A DNA stretch of 9,570 nt, taken from contig JANXZT010000181.1 in the NCBI GenBank assembly GCA_025355395.1, positions 1-9,570 of the forward strand, given 5' to 3'. Position 1 is the stretch's first letter, and every line of letters starts with the position of its first letter. Source of the stretch: Betaproteobacteria bacterium (GTDB lineage: Bacteria; Pseudomonadota; Gammaproteobacteria; Burkholderiales; Casimicrobiaceae). Below, piece by piece: positions 1 to 8,330 of the stretch. A program made the translations under genes and the position numbers. The notes beneath the pieces were generated by a model that was given only the letters and a program-made list of their open reading frames with translations, did no database searches and was not told the DNA's origin.

Positions 1-3000
1 CCGGGGTTGACCGGTCGGCCGTCGAGGAATGTGACGGGCTCGTCGAGCACGCCCGTGTCTCCGGTGGCCAGCACGTAGCGGGCGGTCGCAAGCGGCAGCC
101 ACAGATAATCGTCCGAGCATTGCGTTCGAACGCCGCGACCGGACGGCGGATGCCACCAATGCTGGACATCGCCTTCCACGAACTGCCGGCTCGCGCATAG
201 CAGGAGTTGCGCGCGTGTCAGGCGTGGCTCGGCATGGACAAGTGCCAGGACATCCTGCAACTGGTCGCGAAACCCGAACGCGCCGCCGGATTGGTAGAAG
301 CCGCTTCGCGCCCACAGGCGGCACGCCAGCGTCTGGTAGACGAGCCAACCGTTGCAGAGCACGTTGAGCGATTCATCGGGTGTTTCAACGCGTACGGCAT
401 CGAGCGTTTGCTGCCATTGCCGGCGCACCCCCTCGAGCGCCACCTTCGCGGCCGTCGCGCCGCGGAACCGCTGCGCCAGGCCTCTGGCATCGTTGGCATC
501 CCGCCCGGCGCCGAGCCTGAAGGTCACGTCACGCTCGGCGTCCGCATCGAGTTCCAGCGTCACGGCAATCGCGGCGCAAGGGTCCAGCGCCGGTCCTGAC
601 TTGCCCGAAAGCCGCGTGCGCGTCATCGCTGCGGGAGCGGCCAATGTGCCGTTGCGCCCGATGAACTCGGCGCGGTCGCAGGTCAGTGTCCGCGTGATGT
701 CATCGGTATCGAAGAACGCCACGCGCTCGCCGAACTCCGTGCTGTAGGGATTGCGGGCGAAAAGCGTACCGGTCTTGCCATCCTTTTCGGTGACGATGTG
801 CATCACCGATTTCGGCCGCAGGTCGCCGAGCACCCATTCCACGTATCCCGTAACGGAAATCCGCCGCGACCGTCCCGACGCATTGCGTATTTTCAGTGTC
901 GAGAACTTGACCGCGGCGTCCTGCGCCACATAGACCCACAGCTCCGTGCAGATCCCGTCCTCGTTGTGCTCGAACACCGTGTAGCCGAATCCGTGCCGCG
1001 TGATGTATGGTGTACGACCGCGTGCTGGCAGTGGCGTGGCAGACCAGAAATGCCCGCTCTCCTCGTCGCGCAGGTAATACGCTTCGCCGCCCGCATCGCT
1101 CACCGGATCGTTGGTCCAGGGCGTGAGGCGGAATTCATGGGCATTCTCGCTCCATGTGTAGGTCCCGCCACTTTCGGAAACGATTGCGCCGAAGTGCGGA
1201 TTGGCGAGCACGTTCACCCAGGGCGCCGGCGTCAGGTGCCCCGAATCCGTCGTAATGACGTACTCGGCCCCGTCAGGCGTGAACCCTCCAAGTCCATTGC
1301 CGAGGATCAGCACCCGGGCCGGCCGGTCATCGGCGACGGTTTCGATGCGATGCTCCCGCGTAGGCACGAACCTTGGTGCGCGCACCTCCGGCAAAGCGCG
1401 CCCCCCAATCTGCTCGGCAAGCGTGCCCTTGCTGTCGGAGATGATCACGCGTGCGACCGACTCGAGGAGAACGCGGTCCTCTTCGGAAATCTGGTCGCCG
1501 GGCCGAACGAAGATCCCGCCGGGCCGATTCATCATCTGGGCTTCGACGCGCGCTGCAACCAGCCCGATGATCTCGTCCTGGAGCAATTGCCGGTATCCCG
1601 CGTGATCCTCGTTCCAGATCACGAGATCCACCGCCAGGCCCTTGAGGCGCCAATAGGCATGCGCCTGCACCAGTTGGCGCACCAGATCGATGTTGGCCGC
1701 ATCGGCAATGCGCAACAGCACGATTGGCAGATCCCCGGAGATCGCATAGCCCCATAACCCGGATTGCCCGCGGCGATTCCTGGCGATGACGCCGGCATCA
1801 GCACGCAGCGACGCATTCGCGAAAAGGATCGAGTTCGCAAGACGCGCATAGAGTCGGGCGTCGGTTTCCGCGGCGTTGATCTGGCGTAGCACCACCTGGG
1901 CGTGCGTCCACGCCAGCTCGACGACGCGATCCGCAAGCCGCGGATCCTGGTATTTCTCGACCAAGCCGATCGCGGCATCCCGGGATTCGGCGACGCCATA
2001 GACCATGTCGATCGTCGCGATCTGCTCGGGTTCGAGCGTGACTCGAATCCGGATGGCGGCGATCGGATCGAGCACCGAGCCCTCGCTGCCGGAGAGCGGT
2101 GCGGGATCGCGCATCGCTTGCGGCGCCGCGGGCGTGTTGCCACGACCGACGAAGCGCATGCGATCGGTTTCATAGGAAACGTCGGTGGCCGTCGCGCCGT
2201 GCACGGCCATCAGGTGGAACATCCACGGCGTCTGCTCGCCGGGCGAGCGCGGCCGGCGCGTGCACAGGATCGCCTGCCTTTGACTTGCAATTTCGGTCTG
2301 GACGAACAGGTTGGAAAACGCCGGATGGATGGCATCTTCCGCCGGCGGCGCCAGGACAATTTCCGCATAGCTGGTGAGCTCGATGACTTTGCGGATCCGC
2401 GAGCGGTTGACGATGCGCGCCCGGCGCAGCTCGATGTCGTCCTCCGGCGAGACAGCGATTTCGGTGTGAACGTCCAACCCGTGGTCGCGGCGGCGAAACT
2501 CGGCGCGTCCCTCGGAGAATATCGCCTCATAGTGATCCGCGAGCTTGCCCGTCGGCTGATGCGCGGTCGACCAGAAATCGCCGCTCGCGACGTCGCGGAT
2601 GTAACAGAACGTGCCCCAGTTGTCGCAAGTGGCGTCTTCTCGCCATCGCGTCAGCGCCAGATCCTTCCAGCGACTGCTGCCGCTACCGGCGTTGGTGACC
2701 ATGACGTGGTAGCGGCCGTTCGACAGCAGTTGCACTTCGGGGATCGCCGTGGTGGGACTCGCGATGACGCGCACCGGCGTATCCGCGTCGCTGACGTTCG
2801 CGCGGATGCCCGTGAGCTGGGCAACATGCGGAAAGAACGCGGCGGAGTTCGGAATCCGCTCTTGCAACAGCAGAAGCGTCGCCTGGAACAGTGGGTCCGA
2901 CTCGAATCGCTTCTGCATCGGACGATCGAGCAGCAAATGACTCAGTGCGAGGACGCTCATGCCCTGGTGGTGAGCCATGAACGAACGGACCACGGCGCTC

Positions 3001-6000
3001 GTCTGTCCGCGAGGCAGACGCGCCGGCGTGTAGTCGATCGCTTCGAAGAGACCGAATTGTCCCGCCAACCCCTCGGCGGCAAGTCGTTGCAGGTTGAGAC
3101 ATGCGGCCTCGGGCGCGACCATCAGGGCCAGCACCGACGCGTACGGCGCGATGACGACGTCCTCGGCGAGCCCCCGTTTCAGCCCCAGCCCGGGCACGCC
3201 GAACGCGCGATACTGGTAATTGAGGCTCGCATCGACCGTGTTGTACCCGGACTCCGACATGCCCCACGGCACGCCGAGCTGCTTGCCATAGGCGATCTGT
3301 CGTTCCACGGCGGCCTGGCAGGTCTCATCGAGCAGCGTGTTCTCGTAGGTCGGCATCACCAGCAACGGCATCAGGTACTCGAACATCGAGCCGCTCCACG
3401 ACAGCAGGATCCGCCGGTTTCCGGCGGACGTGAGCAGTCGTCCCAGCGCGAACCAGCTCTCCTGGGGGACCTCGCCCTGTGCGATGGCGACGAAGCTCGA
3501 GAACCGCGCTTCCGAGGCGAGCAGATCGTAGTAGCCTACGTCCCGCTGGCGTTCATCGACGTTGTATCCGACCGCGAACAGATGGCGCGTACGGTCGTAG
3601 AGGAAACCGAATTCCATGCGCGCAAGCTCCTCGCATTGCGACGCGAGCTCACCGATCGCCTCGATACGCTCCTTAGCTCGCGCGCTGGCGGCCGCGACGA
3701 GCCGCGCCACTTCGTCCAGTCGTTCCCGCTTCGCAGGCGTTGCAGCGGTGTCTCGTAAGCGAGCGATCTGCGGTGTTAACGTCGGCATCAGGTTCGAGAG
3801 CTCGCGCAACGTCGGGATCGGCGACAGGACCGGGAGCTCAACGAGCGTCTCTTCGAGCGCCGGCAGTTGCAGCCAGGGCGCGAACAGCATCAATTCATCC
3901 AGCGCGCTTTGACATTGCAACGCCAGTGCCTGTAACCATGCCTCCGCTTCGTTCGGTGCGGCCGGCGTCTCCCCTGCACCGGTCCGACCGGCGGCGCAGG
4001 TAGAGACGGCAGCGATTGCCGCGGCTAGCCGATCGAGCCATCGCCGCGCGGCGGCCGCGGTGACCGGCCGTGCGTCGTATGCCGAGTCGAGATCGCGGCT
4101 GAGCTCCCCGACCGCCGCTGGAACGTCGGCGCCAAGCGATTCGACGAGCACTCGCGCGGTGTCCACGAAGCCGGCAAACAGTCGTAGCTCGAGGATCCGG
4201 TCATCGGCCAGACTGAAAAGCCCCGCTCGCAAGGTCAAGAGATGGCCGGCCAGATTTCCGCTGTCGACCGACGAAATGTAGCGGGGTGCCAAGGGCTGGA
4301 GCGATTGCGTGTCGTACCAGTTGTAGAAGTGGCCCTGGTGCCTGCTGAGCGAGCGCATCGTTCGCAATGCGTTGGTAATGCGCTCGACCAGTCGTCCGGC
4401 CGGCAGATAGCCGAAGTCGTATGCGGCGAGATCGGCAAGCAGCGCCATGCCCATGTTGGTCGGCGACGTGCGGTGCGCGAGGGTGCCGACGGGGACCTCC
4501 TGATAGTTGTCGGGCGGCAACCAGTGAGTCGCGGGACCGACGAAGGTCTCGAAGTACGCCCAGGTCCGGCGCGCGAGCTTGCGCAGGAAGACGGTCTGAT
4601 CGAGCGTGAGTGCTACGACGCGCGGCGCCAGCGGACGGCTGATCCACCAGGCGAGACCCGGTGCGACAAGCCAGAGCAACAGCAACGGCGCTGCCACCGG
4701 GAGCGCGGCCCGGTTCGTCGACAGCACGTAGCTCGCAGCAGCAATGGCAACCATCGGGGCCACCCACATCGACCGGAACGAGGCCGCAAGCGTGGTGCGC
4801 TCGCGTCGATCCCGTTCGCCGGACGGCGTCCATTCGAGCAGCCGCCGGCGCGTGACGAGCACCCTCCAATGCGTGCGCAGGATCGCTCCTGTATTGAAAT
4901 AAGCCTCGTAGGGCAGACACGCAAGCGAGAATGCGATCTGGACCGCACGCCGCACCGCCGTACGAAAAGTGACGACGAGGTGCTGTGCAAGCGGCACGTC
5001 GTCAGGCTCTTGCACCAGGTCCAGCAAGGACGCGATCAACGACGGCACGAACAGGATGCCGAGCGCCACCCACGTCCACCACCACGCGGGCGCCAGAATC
5101 GTCCAGCCCAAAAGCAGCAGCAACAGCAACGCGGGAGGGACGAGACTGCGCCGCAGGTTGTCGAAGAGCTTCCACTGCGACATCAGCGAAAGCGGATTCC
5201 TCGGGCGCGGTCCCTGCGCACTGGGAACCCGTCGCCACAGCCACCCGGCGATTTGCCAATCCCCGCGAATCCAGCGGCGGCGGCGGTTGACGTCCCCACT
5301 GTACCGAGACGGATAGTCTTCGTACAGCTGCACGTCGGTGATGAGACCCGATCGCGCGTAACTTCCTTCCAGGAGATCGTGACTGAGAATGCGGTTTTCA
5401 GGAAAACGCCCTTTGATCGCGAGCTCGAAAGCATCGACGTCATAAATGCCCTTGCCGATGAACGAGCCTTCACCGAAGCCGTCCTGATAGACGTCGGAAA
5501 CGGTGCGCGTATACGGATCGATCCCCGCCTCTCCCCCGAAAACGCGCGCGAACCGCGACCGGTTGGATCCGGGTACGCTCGTCACAACGCGGGGCTGCAG
5601 GATGCCGTATCCAGTGGTGATTCGCTGCCGCGTTGCGTCGTAGTGCGCGCGGTTCAAGGGATGCGCCATCGCCCCCACCAATTGCCGGGCCGCGTCGCGT
5701 GGGAGCTCGGTGTCGGTGTCGAGCGTGATTACGTACTTCACACTCGTCAGCGCCGCGATGTCGCCGACGATGGACGAGAAGCGCTTCATCGCGTCGCCGT
5801 CACCGCGCAAGAGGGCGTTCAGCTCGCCAAGTTTCCCCCGCTTGCGCTCGTAACCCATCCAGAGTCGCTCCCGCGGATTCCAGACCCGGGGACGATGGAA
5901 CAGGTAGAAGACGTCGCCAGGCCCCGCCTTCGCCGCGGTTGCATGTGCCGCACCGTACTTCGCGCCGTACTTCTCATTTAGCGCGCTGATCTTTCCCTGC

Positions 6001-7682
6001 GCCAGCCGCAACAGTTGAGCGTCCTCGGGCAGCGTTGCCTCGCTTGCATCGAGAAAATCCGTCAGCAATGCGAAGTGCAGGTTCGCGTCCTGATTGGCCA
6101 GGAAACGGACCTCCAGCGCTTCGGCTAAGTCTTCGATGCCTCTCACGCTGGTGAGCAGCGCGGGGACCGCCACCAGCGTGCGCGATTCCGGCGGAATGCC
6201 CAGCGAAAAGTCCATTCGCGGCAACGGGCGCGGTGTCACGAGCAGCGTCAGGAACCAGTTCACCAGCGCAACCGCCAATTGACTGGTCGCCAGCAGCGAA
6301 AGGACGACAACCACAGCCAACATCACGGCGGACAGCCCGTTGGCATGCGCCATCGAGATCATGCCGGCGGAGAAGAGGCCCGTCAGCGTCAAGATGGCCC
6401 CCAGGTAGACGAATGACGGGAAGCGCGATGCCAGCCGTGTCAACGCCGCGACGCTCGACCGGTGCACGTTGACGACGCGTTCAAGCACAGGCCTCCCTGC
6501 GTCGATCAGGTAGAAGCCGACGTGCCCCCGGCGCGGGTCCGCATCGCTCCTGGCCGCACTTTCGTGAGCGAGCTGGATCGCCCTGCGCGCCACTTCCACT
6601 TCCGACAGCGGGCTGTCTTTTGCGAGCTGCTCGACGGCGTGACGGTATCGATCGCGCGTGACGAAGTTCATGTTGCCGTAAGACCCACCTGGGTCTTCGA
6701 GCAGTTTCCGCTCGACGACGCTCATGGTCTCGACGAACTTGCGCCAGTCCATCGCACCGAGGAAGCGAAGACTGCCGATGCTGTTGCTGATCGATACCTG
6801 ATTGGCAGCCTGTAGCTGGGTGCCGGACTGCACCAGCTGCTCGATCGTGAGATGCGATTCGGAAAGTCGCTGCTCGATCCAGGTCAGCGGCAGCGCCAGC
6901 GCGGGCCCACGTCCCTGCAAGCGTCGCGAAAGCTCCGACACGAACGCCGTGGTCATCGGCGGATTCGAGCGCGCCATGTCCGCGATCACCAGGATCAGGC
7001 TCTTCGGATCGGTCTGTGCGATCGCCTTCATCTGGTCGGCCCAGCGGTCGGCGAGGTCGCGATCGATCCTGCCCGCGGCGACGTCGGTCGCGACTCGCCG
7101 CAGATTCTCGATCAGCGCCAGGCGAAGCATGATCGGGATCGCCCAAAGCTCGCCCAACTTGACCGGCGTGACCGTCTGATAGGCCGCGACGAAGCGGGAG
7201 AGACTTTCCGGATCCACGCGCCCATCGCCGCGCGCAATCGTTTCCAACGCGATGTTGTACACGCGCGGCAGCCCGGCCGAGGGTCCACTGGCAAGGCGTG
7301 GCAACTCGCGGCTGTAGTCCTTGGGCAGGTGCCGCTTGGCCGTACGGATCTGTTCTTCGATCAGGTAGAAGTTATCGAGCAGCCATTCTCCCGCCGGCGT
7401 AATGCGGCGATTCGCCCTCACCGCGGCCGTGAGCAGGTTGCAGGCGTCGATCAGAACGGTCTCGTTCGCGGCGAGTCGAGGCAGGAGCTGGTGCGGCCCG
7501 CGACGAGATGTCAACTTGTGAGCGGCCGCCAGGCTCTTGCCGTGCTGCTCCATCTGATCAGCGCTGAACAACTCCGATCGCAGCGGCAGCTCGTCGCTGA
7601 AAGGACGAGATGATCTATCGTACCGCGAGGGCGCGAGGAACCGGAGCGCTTGCCGGATGACCGCGTTGTCGTTCGCCTTCAA
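1..7682 (-). CDS. ndvB: Cyclic beta-1,2-glucan synthase, 3'-truncated by window edge
   Basis: This inner-membrane enzyme polymerises glucose from UDP-glucose into cyclic beta-1,2-glucans. The 2560 visible codons form one unbroken frame; known homologues have roughly 2800-2900 residues, so the C-terminus lies beyond the left edge. The N-terminal region carries the family motif TPAGEWLLDNFYLIEEQI (about residues 95-112). Membrane segments fall near 423-475. The GT84 domain (about 480-845) has DTD at 655-657, SHDLLEG with D769, and RRRRW at 800-804, which matches the D, DxD, D, RxxRW pattern of processive glycosyltransferases. More membrane segments lie at 848-892 (including a run of seven Leu at 852-858) and 973-1018. 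The glycoamylase-like domain shows MEFGFLYD (from 1356), WSGSMFEYLMP (from 1429), WGMSESGYN (1473-1481) and MAHHQGMS (1569-1576). Two beta-sandwich modules follow, then a GH94 start with FRDQLQDV (D2473) and SDDYLW (2523-2528). No key motif is missing, so it looks functional. The start chosen is TTG 7682, discussed separately. Confidence 0.96.
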   Translation of the reverse strand, partial: MKANDNAVIRQALRFLAPSRYDRSSRPFSDELPLRSELFSADQMEQHGKSLAAAHKLTSRRGPHQLLPRLAANETVLIDACNLLTAAVRANRRITPAGEWLLDNFYLIEEQIRTAKRHLPKDYSRELPRLASGPSAGLPRVYNIALETIARGDGRVDPESLSRFVAAYQTVTPVKLGELWAIPIMLRLALIENLRRVATDVAAGRIDRDLADRWADQMKAIAQTDPKSLILVIADMARSNPPMTTAFVSELSRRLQGRGPALALPLTWIEQRLSESHLTIEQLVQSGTQLQAANQVSISNSIGSLRFLGAMDWRKFVETMSVVERKLLEDPGGSYGNMNFVTRDRYRHAVEQLAKDSPLSEVEVARRAIQLAHESAARSDADPRRGHVGFYLIDAGRPVLERVVNVHRSSVAALTRLASRFPSFVYLGAILTLTGLFSAGMISMAHANGLSAVMLAVVVVLSLLATSQLAVALVNWFLTLLVTPRPLPRMDFSLGIPPESRTLVAVPALLTSVRGIEDLAEALEVRFLANQDANLHFALLTDFLDASEATLPEDAQLLRLAQGKISALNEKYGAKYGAAHATAAKAGPGDVFYLFHRPRVWNPRERLWMGYERKRGKLGELNALLRGDGDAMKRFSSIVGDIAALTSVKYVITLDTDTELPRDAARQLVGAMAHPLNRAHYDATRQRITTGYGILQPRVVTSVPGSNRSRFARVFGGEAGIDPYTRTVSDVYQDGFGEGSFIGKGIYDVDAFELAIKGRFPENRILSHDLLEGSYARSGLITDVQLYEDYPSRYSGDVNRRRRWIRGDWQIAGWLWRRVPSAQGPRPRNPLSLMSQWKLFDNLRRSLVPPALLLLLLLGWTILAPAWWWTWVALGILFVPSLIASLLDLVQEPDDVPLAQHLVVTFRTAVRRAVQIAFSLACLPYEAYFNTGAILRTHWRVLVTRRRLLEWTPSGERDRRERTTLAASFRSMWVAPMVAIAAASYVLSTNRAALPVAAPLLLLWLVAPGLAWWISRPLAPRVVALTLDQTVFLRKLARRTWAYFETFVGPATHWLPPDNYQEVPVGTLAHRTSPTNMGMALLADLAAYDFGYLPAGRLVERITNALRTMRSLSRHQGHFYNWYDTQSLQPLAPRYISSVDSGNLAGHLLTLRAGLFSLADDRILELRLFAGFVDTARVLVESLGADVPAAVGELSRDLDSAYDARPVTAAAARRWLDRLAAAIAAVSTCAAGRTGAGETPAAPNEAEAWLQALALQCQSALDELMLFAPWLQLPALEETLVELPVLSPIPTLRELSNLMPTLTPQIARLRDTAATPAKRERLDEVARLVAAASARAKERIEAIGELASQCEELARMEFGFLYDRTRHLFAVGYNVDERQRDVGYYDLLASEARFSSFVAIAQGEVPQESWFALGRLLTSAGNRRILLSWSGSMFEYLMPLLVMPTYENTLLDETCQAAVERQIAYGKQLGVPWGMSESGYNTVDASLNYQYRAFGVPGLGLKRGLAEDVVIAPYASVLALMVAPEAACLNLQRLAAEGLAGQFGLFEAIDYTPARLPRGQTSAVVRSFMAHHQGMSVLALSHLLLDRPMQKRFESDPLFQATLLLLQERIPNSAAFFPHVAQLTGIRANVSDADTPVRVIASPTTAIPEVQLLSNGRYHVMVTNAGSGSSRWKDLALTRWREDATCDNWGTFCYIRDVASGDFWSTAHQPTGKLADHYEAIFSEGRAEFRRRDHGLDVHTEIAVSPEDDIELRRARIVNRSRIRKVIELTSYAEIVLAPPAEDAIHPAFSNLFVQTEIASQRQAILCTRRPRSPGEQTPWMFHLMAVHGATATDVSYETDRMRFVGRGNTPAAPQAMRDPAPLSGSEGSVLDPIAAIRIRVTLEPEQIATIDMVYGVAESRDAAIGLVEKYQDPRLADRVVELAWTHAQVVLRQINAAETDARLYARLANSILFANASLRADAGVIARNRRGQSGLWGYAISGDLPIVLLRIADAANIDLVRQLVQAHAYWRLKGLAVDLVIWNEDHAGYRQLLQDEIIGLVAARVEAQMMNRPGGIFVRPGDQISEEDRVLLESVARVIISDSKGTLAEQIGGRALPEVRAPRFVPTREHRIETVADDRPARVLILGNGLGGFTPDGAEYVITTDSGHLTPAPWVNVLANPHFGAIVSESGGTYTWSENAHEFRLTPWTNDPVSDAGGEAYYLRDEESGHFWSATPLPARGRTPYITRHGFGYTVFEHNEDGICTELWVYVAQDAAVKFSTLKIRNASGRSRRISVTGYVEWVLGDLRPKSVMHIVTEKDGKTGTLFARNPYSTEFGERVAFFDTDDITRTLTCDRAEFIGRNGTLAAPAAMTRTRLSGKSGPALDPCAAIAVTLELDADAERDVTFRLGAGRDANDARGLAQRFRGATAAKVALEGVRRQWQQTLDAVRVETPDESLNVLCNGWLVYQTLACRLWARSGFYQSGGAFGFRDQLQDVLALVHAEPRLTRAQLLLCASRQFVEGDVQHWWHPPSGRGVRTQCSDDYLWLPLATARYVLATGDTGVLDEPVTFLDGRPVNP
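7680..7682 (-). other. Probable TTG start codon of the glucan synthase
   Basis: The frame is closed upstream by TGA at 7688-7686. Between that stop and the first in-frame ATG (7553) lie residues such as DELPLRSELFSADQMEQH that resemble the conserved N-terminus of the family, so the ATG is too late. TTG at 7682 is the only ATG, GTG or TTG codon in the stretch. An AGGTAG Shine-Dalgarno-like sequence sits ten bases upstream (7693-7698), slightly farther than ideal. A CTG or ATC start cannot be excluded. Confidence 0.65.
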
Positions 7683-7692
7683 TTTTCAACAG

Positions 7693-7698
7693 CTACCT
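7693..7698 (-). promoter_or_regulatory. Shine-Dalgarno-like AGGTAG before the glucan synthase
   Basis: On the minus strand AGGTAG precedes TTG 7682 with a ten-base spacer. The core AGG matches the anti-Shine-Dalgarno sequence. The spacing is on the long side, which together with a TTG start would suggest weak translation initiation. Confidence 0.4.
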
Positions 7699-7716
7699 GG
7701 TGCGAGCTCGCAATGG

Positions 7717-7746
7717 ACGATAGCGCTTCACGTAAGTGTGCATCAA
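7717..7746 (-). promoter_or_regulatory. Possible weak sigma-70 promoter for the glucan synthase
   Basis: On the minus strand TTGATG (7746-7741) and TATCGT (7722-7717) are separated by 18 bases. Each matches four of six consensus positions. A transcript starting near 7709 would have a leader of about 27 bases before TTG 7682. It overlaps the 8-bp dyad at 7726-7762, which could therefore act as an operator. The match is weak, and read-through from the phasin gene is an equally good explanation for expression. Confidence 0.22.
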
Positions 7747-7762
7747 CGAACCTGACGTGAAG
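7726..7762. repeat. Inverted repeat CTTCACGT / ACGTGAAG between phasin and glucan synthase genes
   Basis: CTTCACGT at 7726-7733 is the exact reverse complement of ACGTGAAG at 7755-7762, with a 21-base spacer. It lies in the only gap between the two co-directional genes. It could be an RNA hairpin in a joint transcript or a spaced operator. No T-run follows on the minus strand, so it is not a classical intrinsic terminator. Confidence 0.5.
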
Positions 7763-7769
7763 TCGCGTG

Positions 7770-8246
7770 TCAGCGCTTGCGCAAGCGCTTCGCGTTGGCG
7801 ATCGCCCGCGAGCGAATCGGCCCGAGACCGCTGTGCGCAAGACGCGCGGTAGAATGCGAAAGCCGGCGTGCGGCAACCGGCGAGGGGGTGACTGCGCGCA
7901 CCAGATTCGCATGCCGCGCGAGCGCCTGGCCGGTGGTGCGGCTCGCAACGAACGACGCCAACGCGGTCGCCGCGCCGAGCTGCGCAGTCAGCATCTGGCG
8001 CCACAGCTGCGCGTTCGTCGCCATCAGCTGCGACATCATCGCGTGCGAGGAGCCCAGCGTCGCCTCGCGCTTTTCGCGGACCATCAAATGGAATTCCCGG
8101 CGGTCCGCTTGGCTCGGCAGGGGGCCGGCCAGCATCATGCGCCCGGTGCGGTGACCAACGACGCGACCCGATGCGAACAGCATCTCGGTGGTCCTGGTCG
8201 TCAATGCAAGCCACGCGGCTGTGCTGCGGGAAAGAAGGCGGGCCAT
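7770..8246 (-). CDS. Phasin-like polyhydroxyalkanoate granule-associated protein
   Basis: The product is 158 residues and is probably a small protein that coats polyhydroxyalkanoate storage granules. It resembles a proteobacterial phasin-like group by the pattern EMLFASGRVVGHRTGRM (21-37), AGP (40-42), the charged segment QADRREFHLMVREKREA (46-62), and a helical, Met- and Gln-rich stretch with little Pro at 64-90. The C-terminus is basic, ending KRLRKR. There is no signal peptide, as expected for a cytoplasmic granule protein. I chose the ATG at 8246 rather than the one at 8276, which would add ten residues, because AAGGAA lies six bases before 8246 and the family-like sequence begins after it. 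The glucan synthase follows 87 bases downstream on the same strand, so the two may share a transcript. The family call rests on pattern memory, not on catalytic residues. Confidence 0.72.
   Translation of the reverse strand: MARLLSRSTAAWLALTTRTTEMLFASGRVVGHRTGRMMLAGPLPSQADRREFHLMVREKREATLGSSHAMMSQLMATNAQLWRQMLTAQLGAATALASFVASRTTGQALARHANLVRAVTPSPVAARRLSHSTARLAHSGLGPIRSRAIANAKRLRKR
7772..7789. repeat. 18-bp perfect palindrome at the 3' end of the phasin gene
   Basis: AGCGCTTGCGCAAGCGCT is its own reverse complement. It covers the last codons of the phasin gene (the basic KRLRKR tail) and part of its stop codon. The heptamer AGCGCTT occurs at 7772 and 7784 and again at 7722. A hairpin could form in the mRNA end, but no U-tract follows. 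Part of the symmetry may come simply from Arg, Leu and Ala codon choice in GC-rich DNA. Confidence 0.6.
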
Positions 8247-8252
8247 TGAGTG

Positions 8253-8258
8253 TTCCTT
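8253..8258 (-). promoter_or_regulatory. Shine-Dalgarno AAGGAA of the phasin gene
   Basis: AAGGAA on the minus strand is six bases before ATG 8246. This strong site decides in favour of the shorter start over ATG 8276, which lies upstream of the site. Confidence 0.75.
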
Positions 8259-8272
8259 GATCTGATCGCGCC

Positions 8273-8296
8273 GCATTGCGTCGGCGGAGGCAATGC
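8273..8296. repeat. Inverted repeat GCATTGC / GCAATGC upstream of the phasin gene
   Basis: GCATTGC (8273-8279) and GCAATGC (8290-8296) are exact reverse complements with a ten-base loop. On the minus strand the dyad lies between the possible -10 at 8301-8306 and the Shine-Dalgarno. It would form a leader hairpin or serve as a repressor site. Phasin genes in several bacteria are repressed by PhaR, but I cannot match this dyad to a known PhaR box. Confidence 0.4.
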
Positions 8297-8300
8297 AGCA

Positions 8301-8306
8301 ATTATC
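8301..8306 (-). promoter_or_regulatory. Possible -10 element of the phasin promoter
   Basis: GATAAT on the minus strand matches five of six positions of the -10 consensus and lies about 54 bases before ATG 8246, a sensible leader length. No good -35 hexamer is seen 16-18 bases upstream, so an activator-dependent promoter or a chance match are both possible. Confidence 0.3.
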
Positions 8307-8330
8307 TCATGCGGCCTGGATTCCCCCACG

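Noticed and set aside
798..1757. 319-codon open frame on the plus strand
   Set aside because: It is an antisense shadow in the same register over the beta-sandwich module; the opposite strand has recognisable family sequence throughout.
1902..3758. 618-codon open frame on the plus strand
   Set aside because: It lies antisense to the glucan synthase in exact codon register. In that register a stop arises only where the gene uses TTA, CTA or TCA, which are rare in GC-rich genomes, so long shadows are expected. Its protein is Arg-, His- and Asp-rich with no family resemblance.
5108..5130. CAG/CAA triplet-like run, possible microsatellite
   Set aside because: On the coding strand it is a run of Leu codons (CTG, TTG, CTT) in a predicted membrane segment; codons vary, so it reflects hydrophobic coding, not repeat expansion.
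4242..5981. 579-codon open frame on the plus strand
   Set aside because: It is in the same antisense codon register as the frame at 1902-3758 and has an Arg- and Gln-rich low-complexity translation. The minus strand here encodes clear glycosyltransferase motifs.
6852..7613. 253-codon open frame on the plus strand
   Set aside because: It is antisense to the conserved N-terminal region of the glucan synthase and in the same shadow register.
7772..7789. Palindrome as an intrinsic terminator of the phasin gene
   Set aside because: No T-run follows on the minus strand, and the palindrome lies inside the coding end rather than after it.
7693..8301. 202-codon minus-strand frame overlapping the phasin gene
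   Set aside because: Its translation is Arg- and Ala-rich with no motif, whereas the overlapping frame of 7770-8246 has a strong Shine-Dalgarno and phasin-like sequence.
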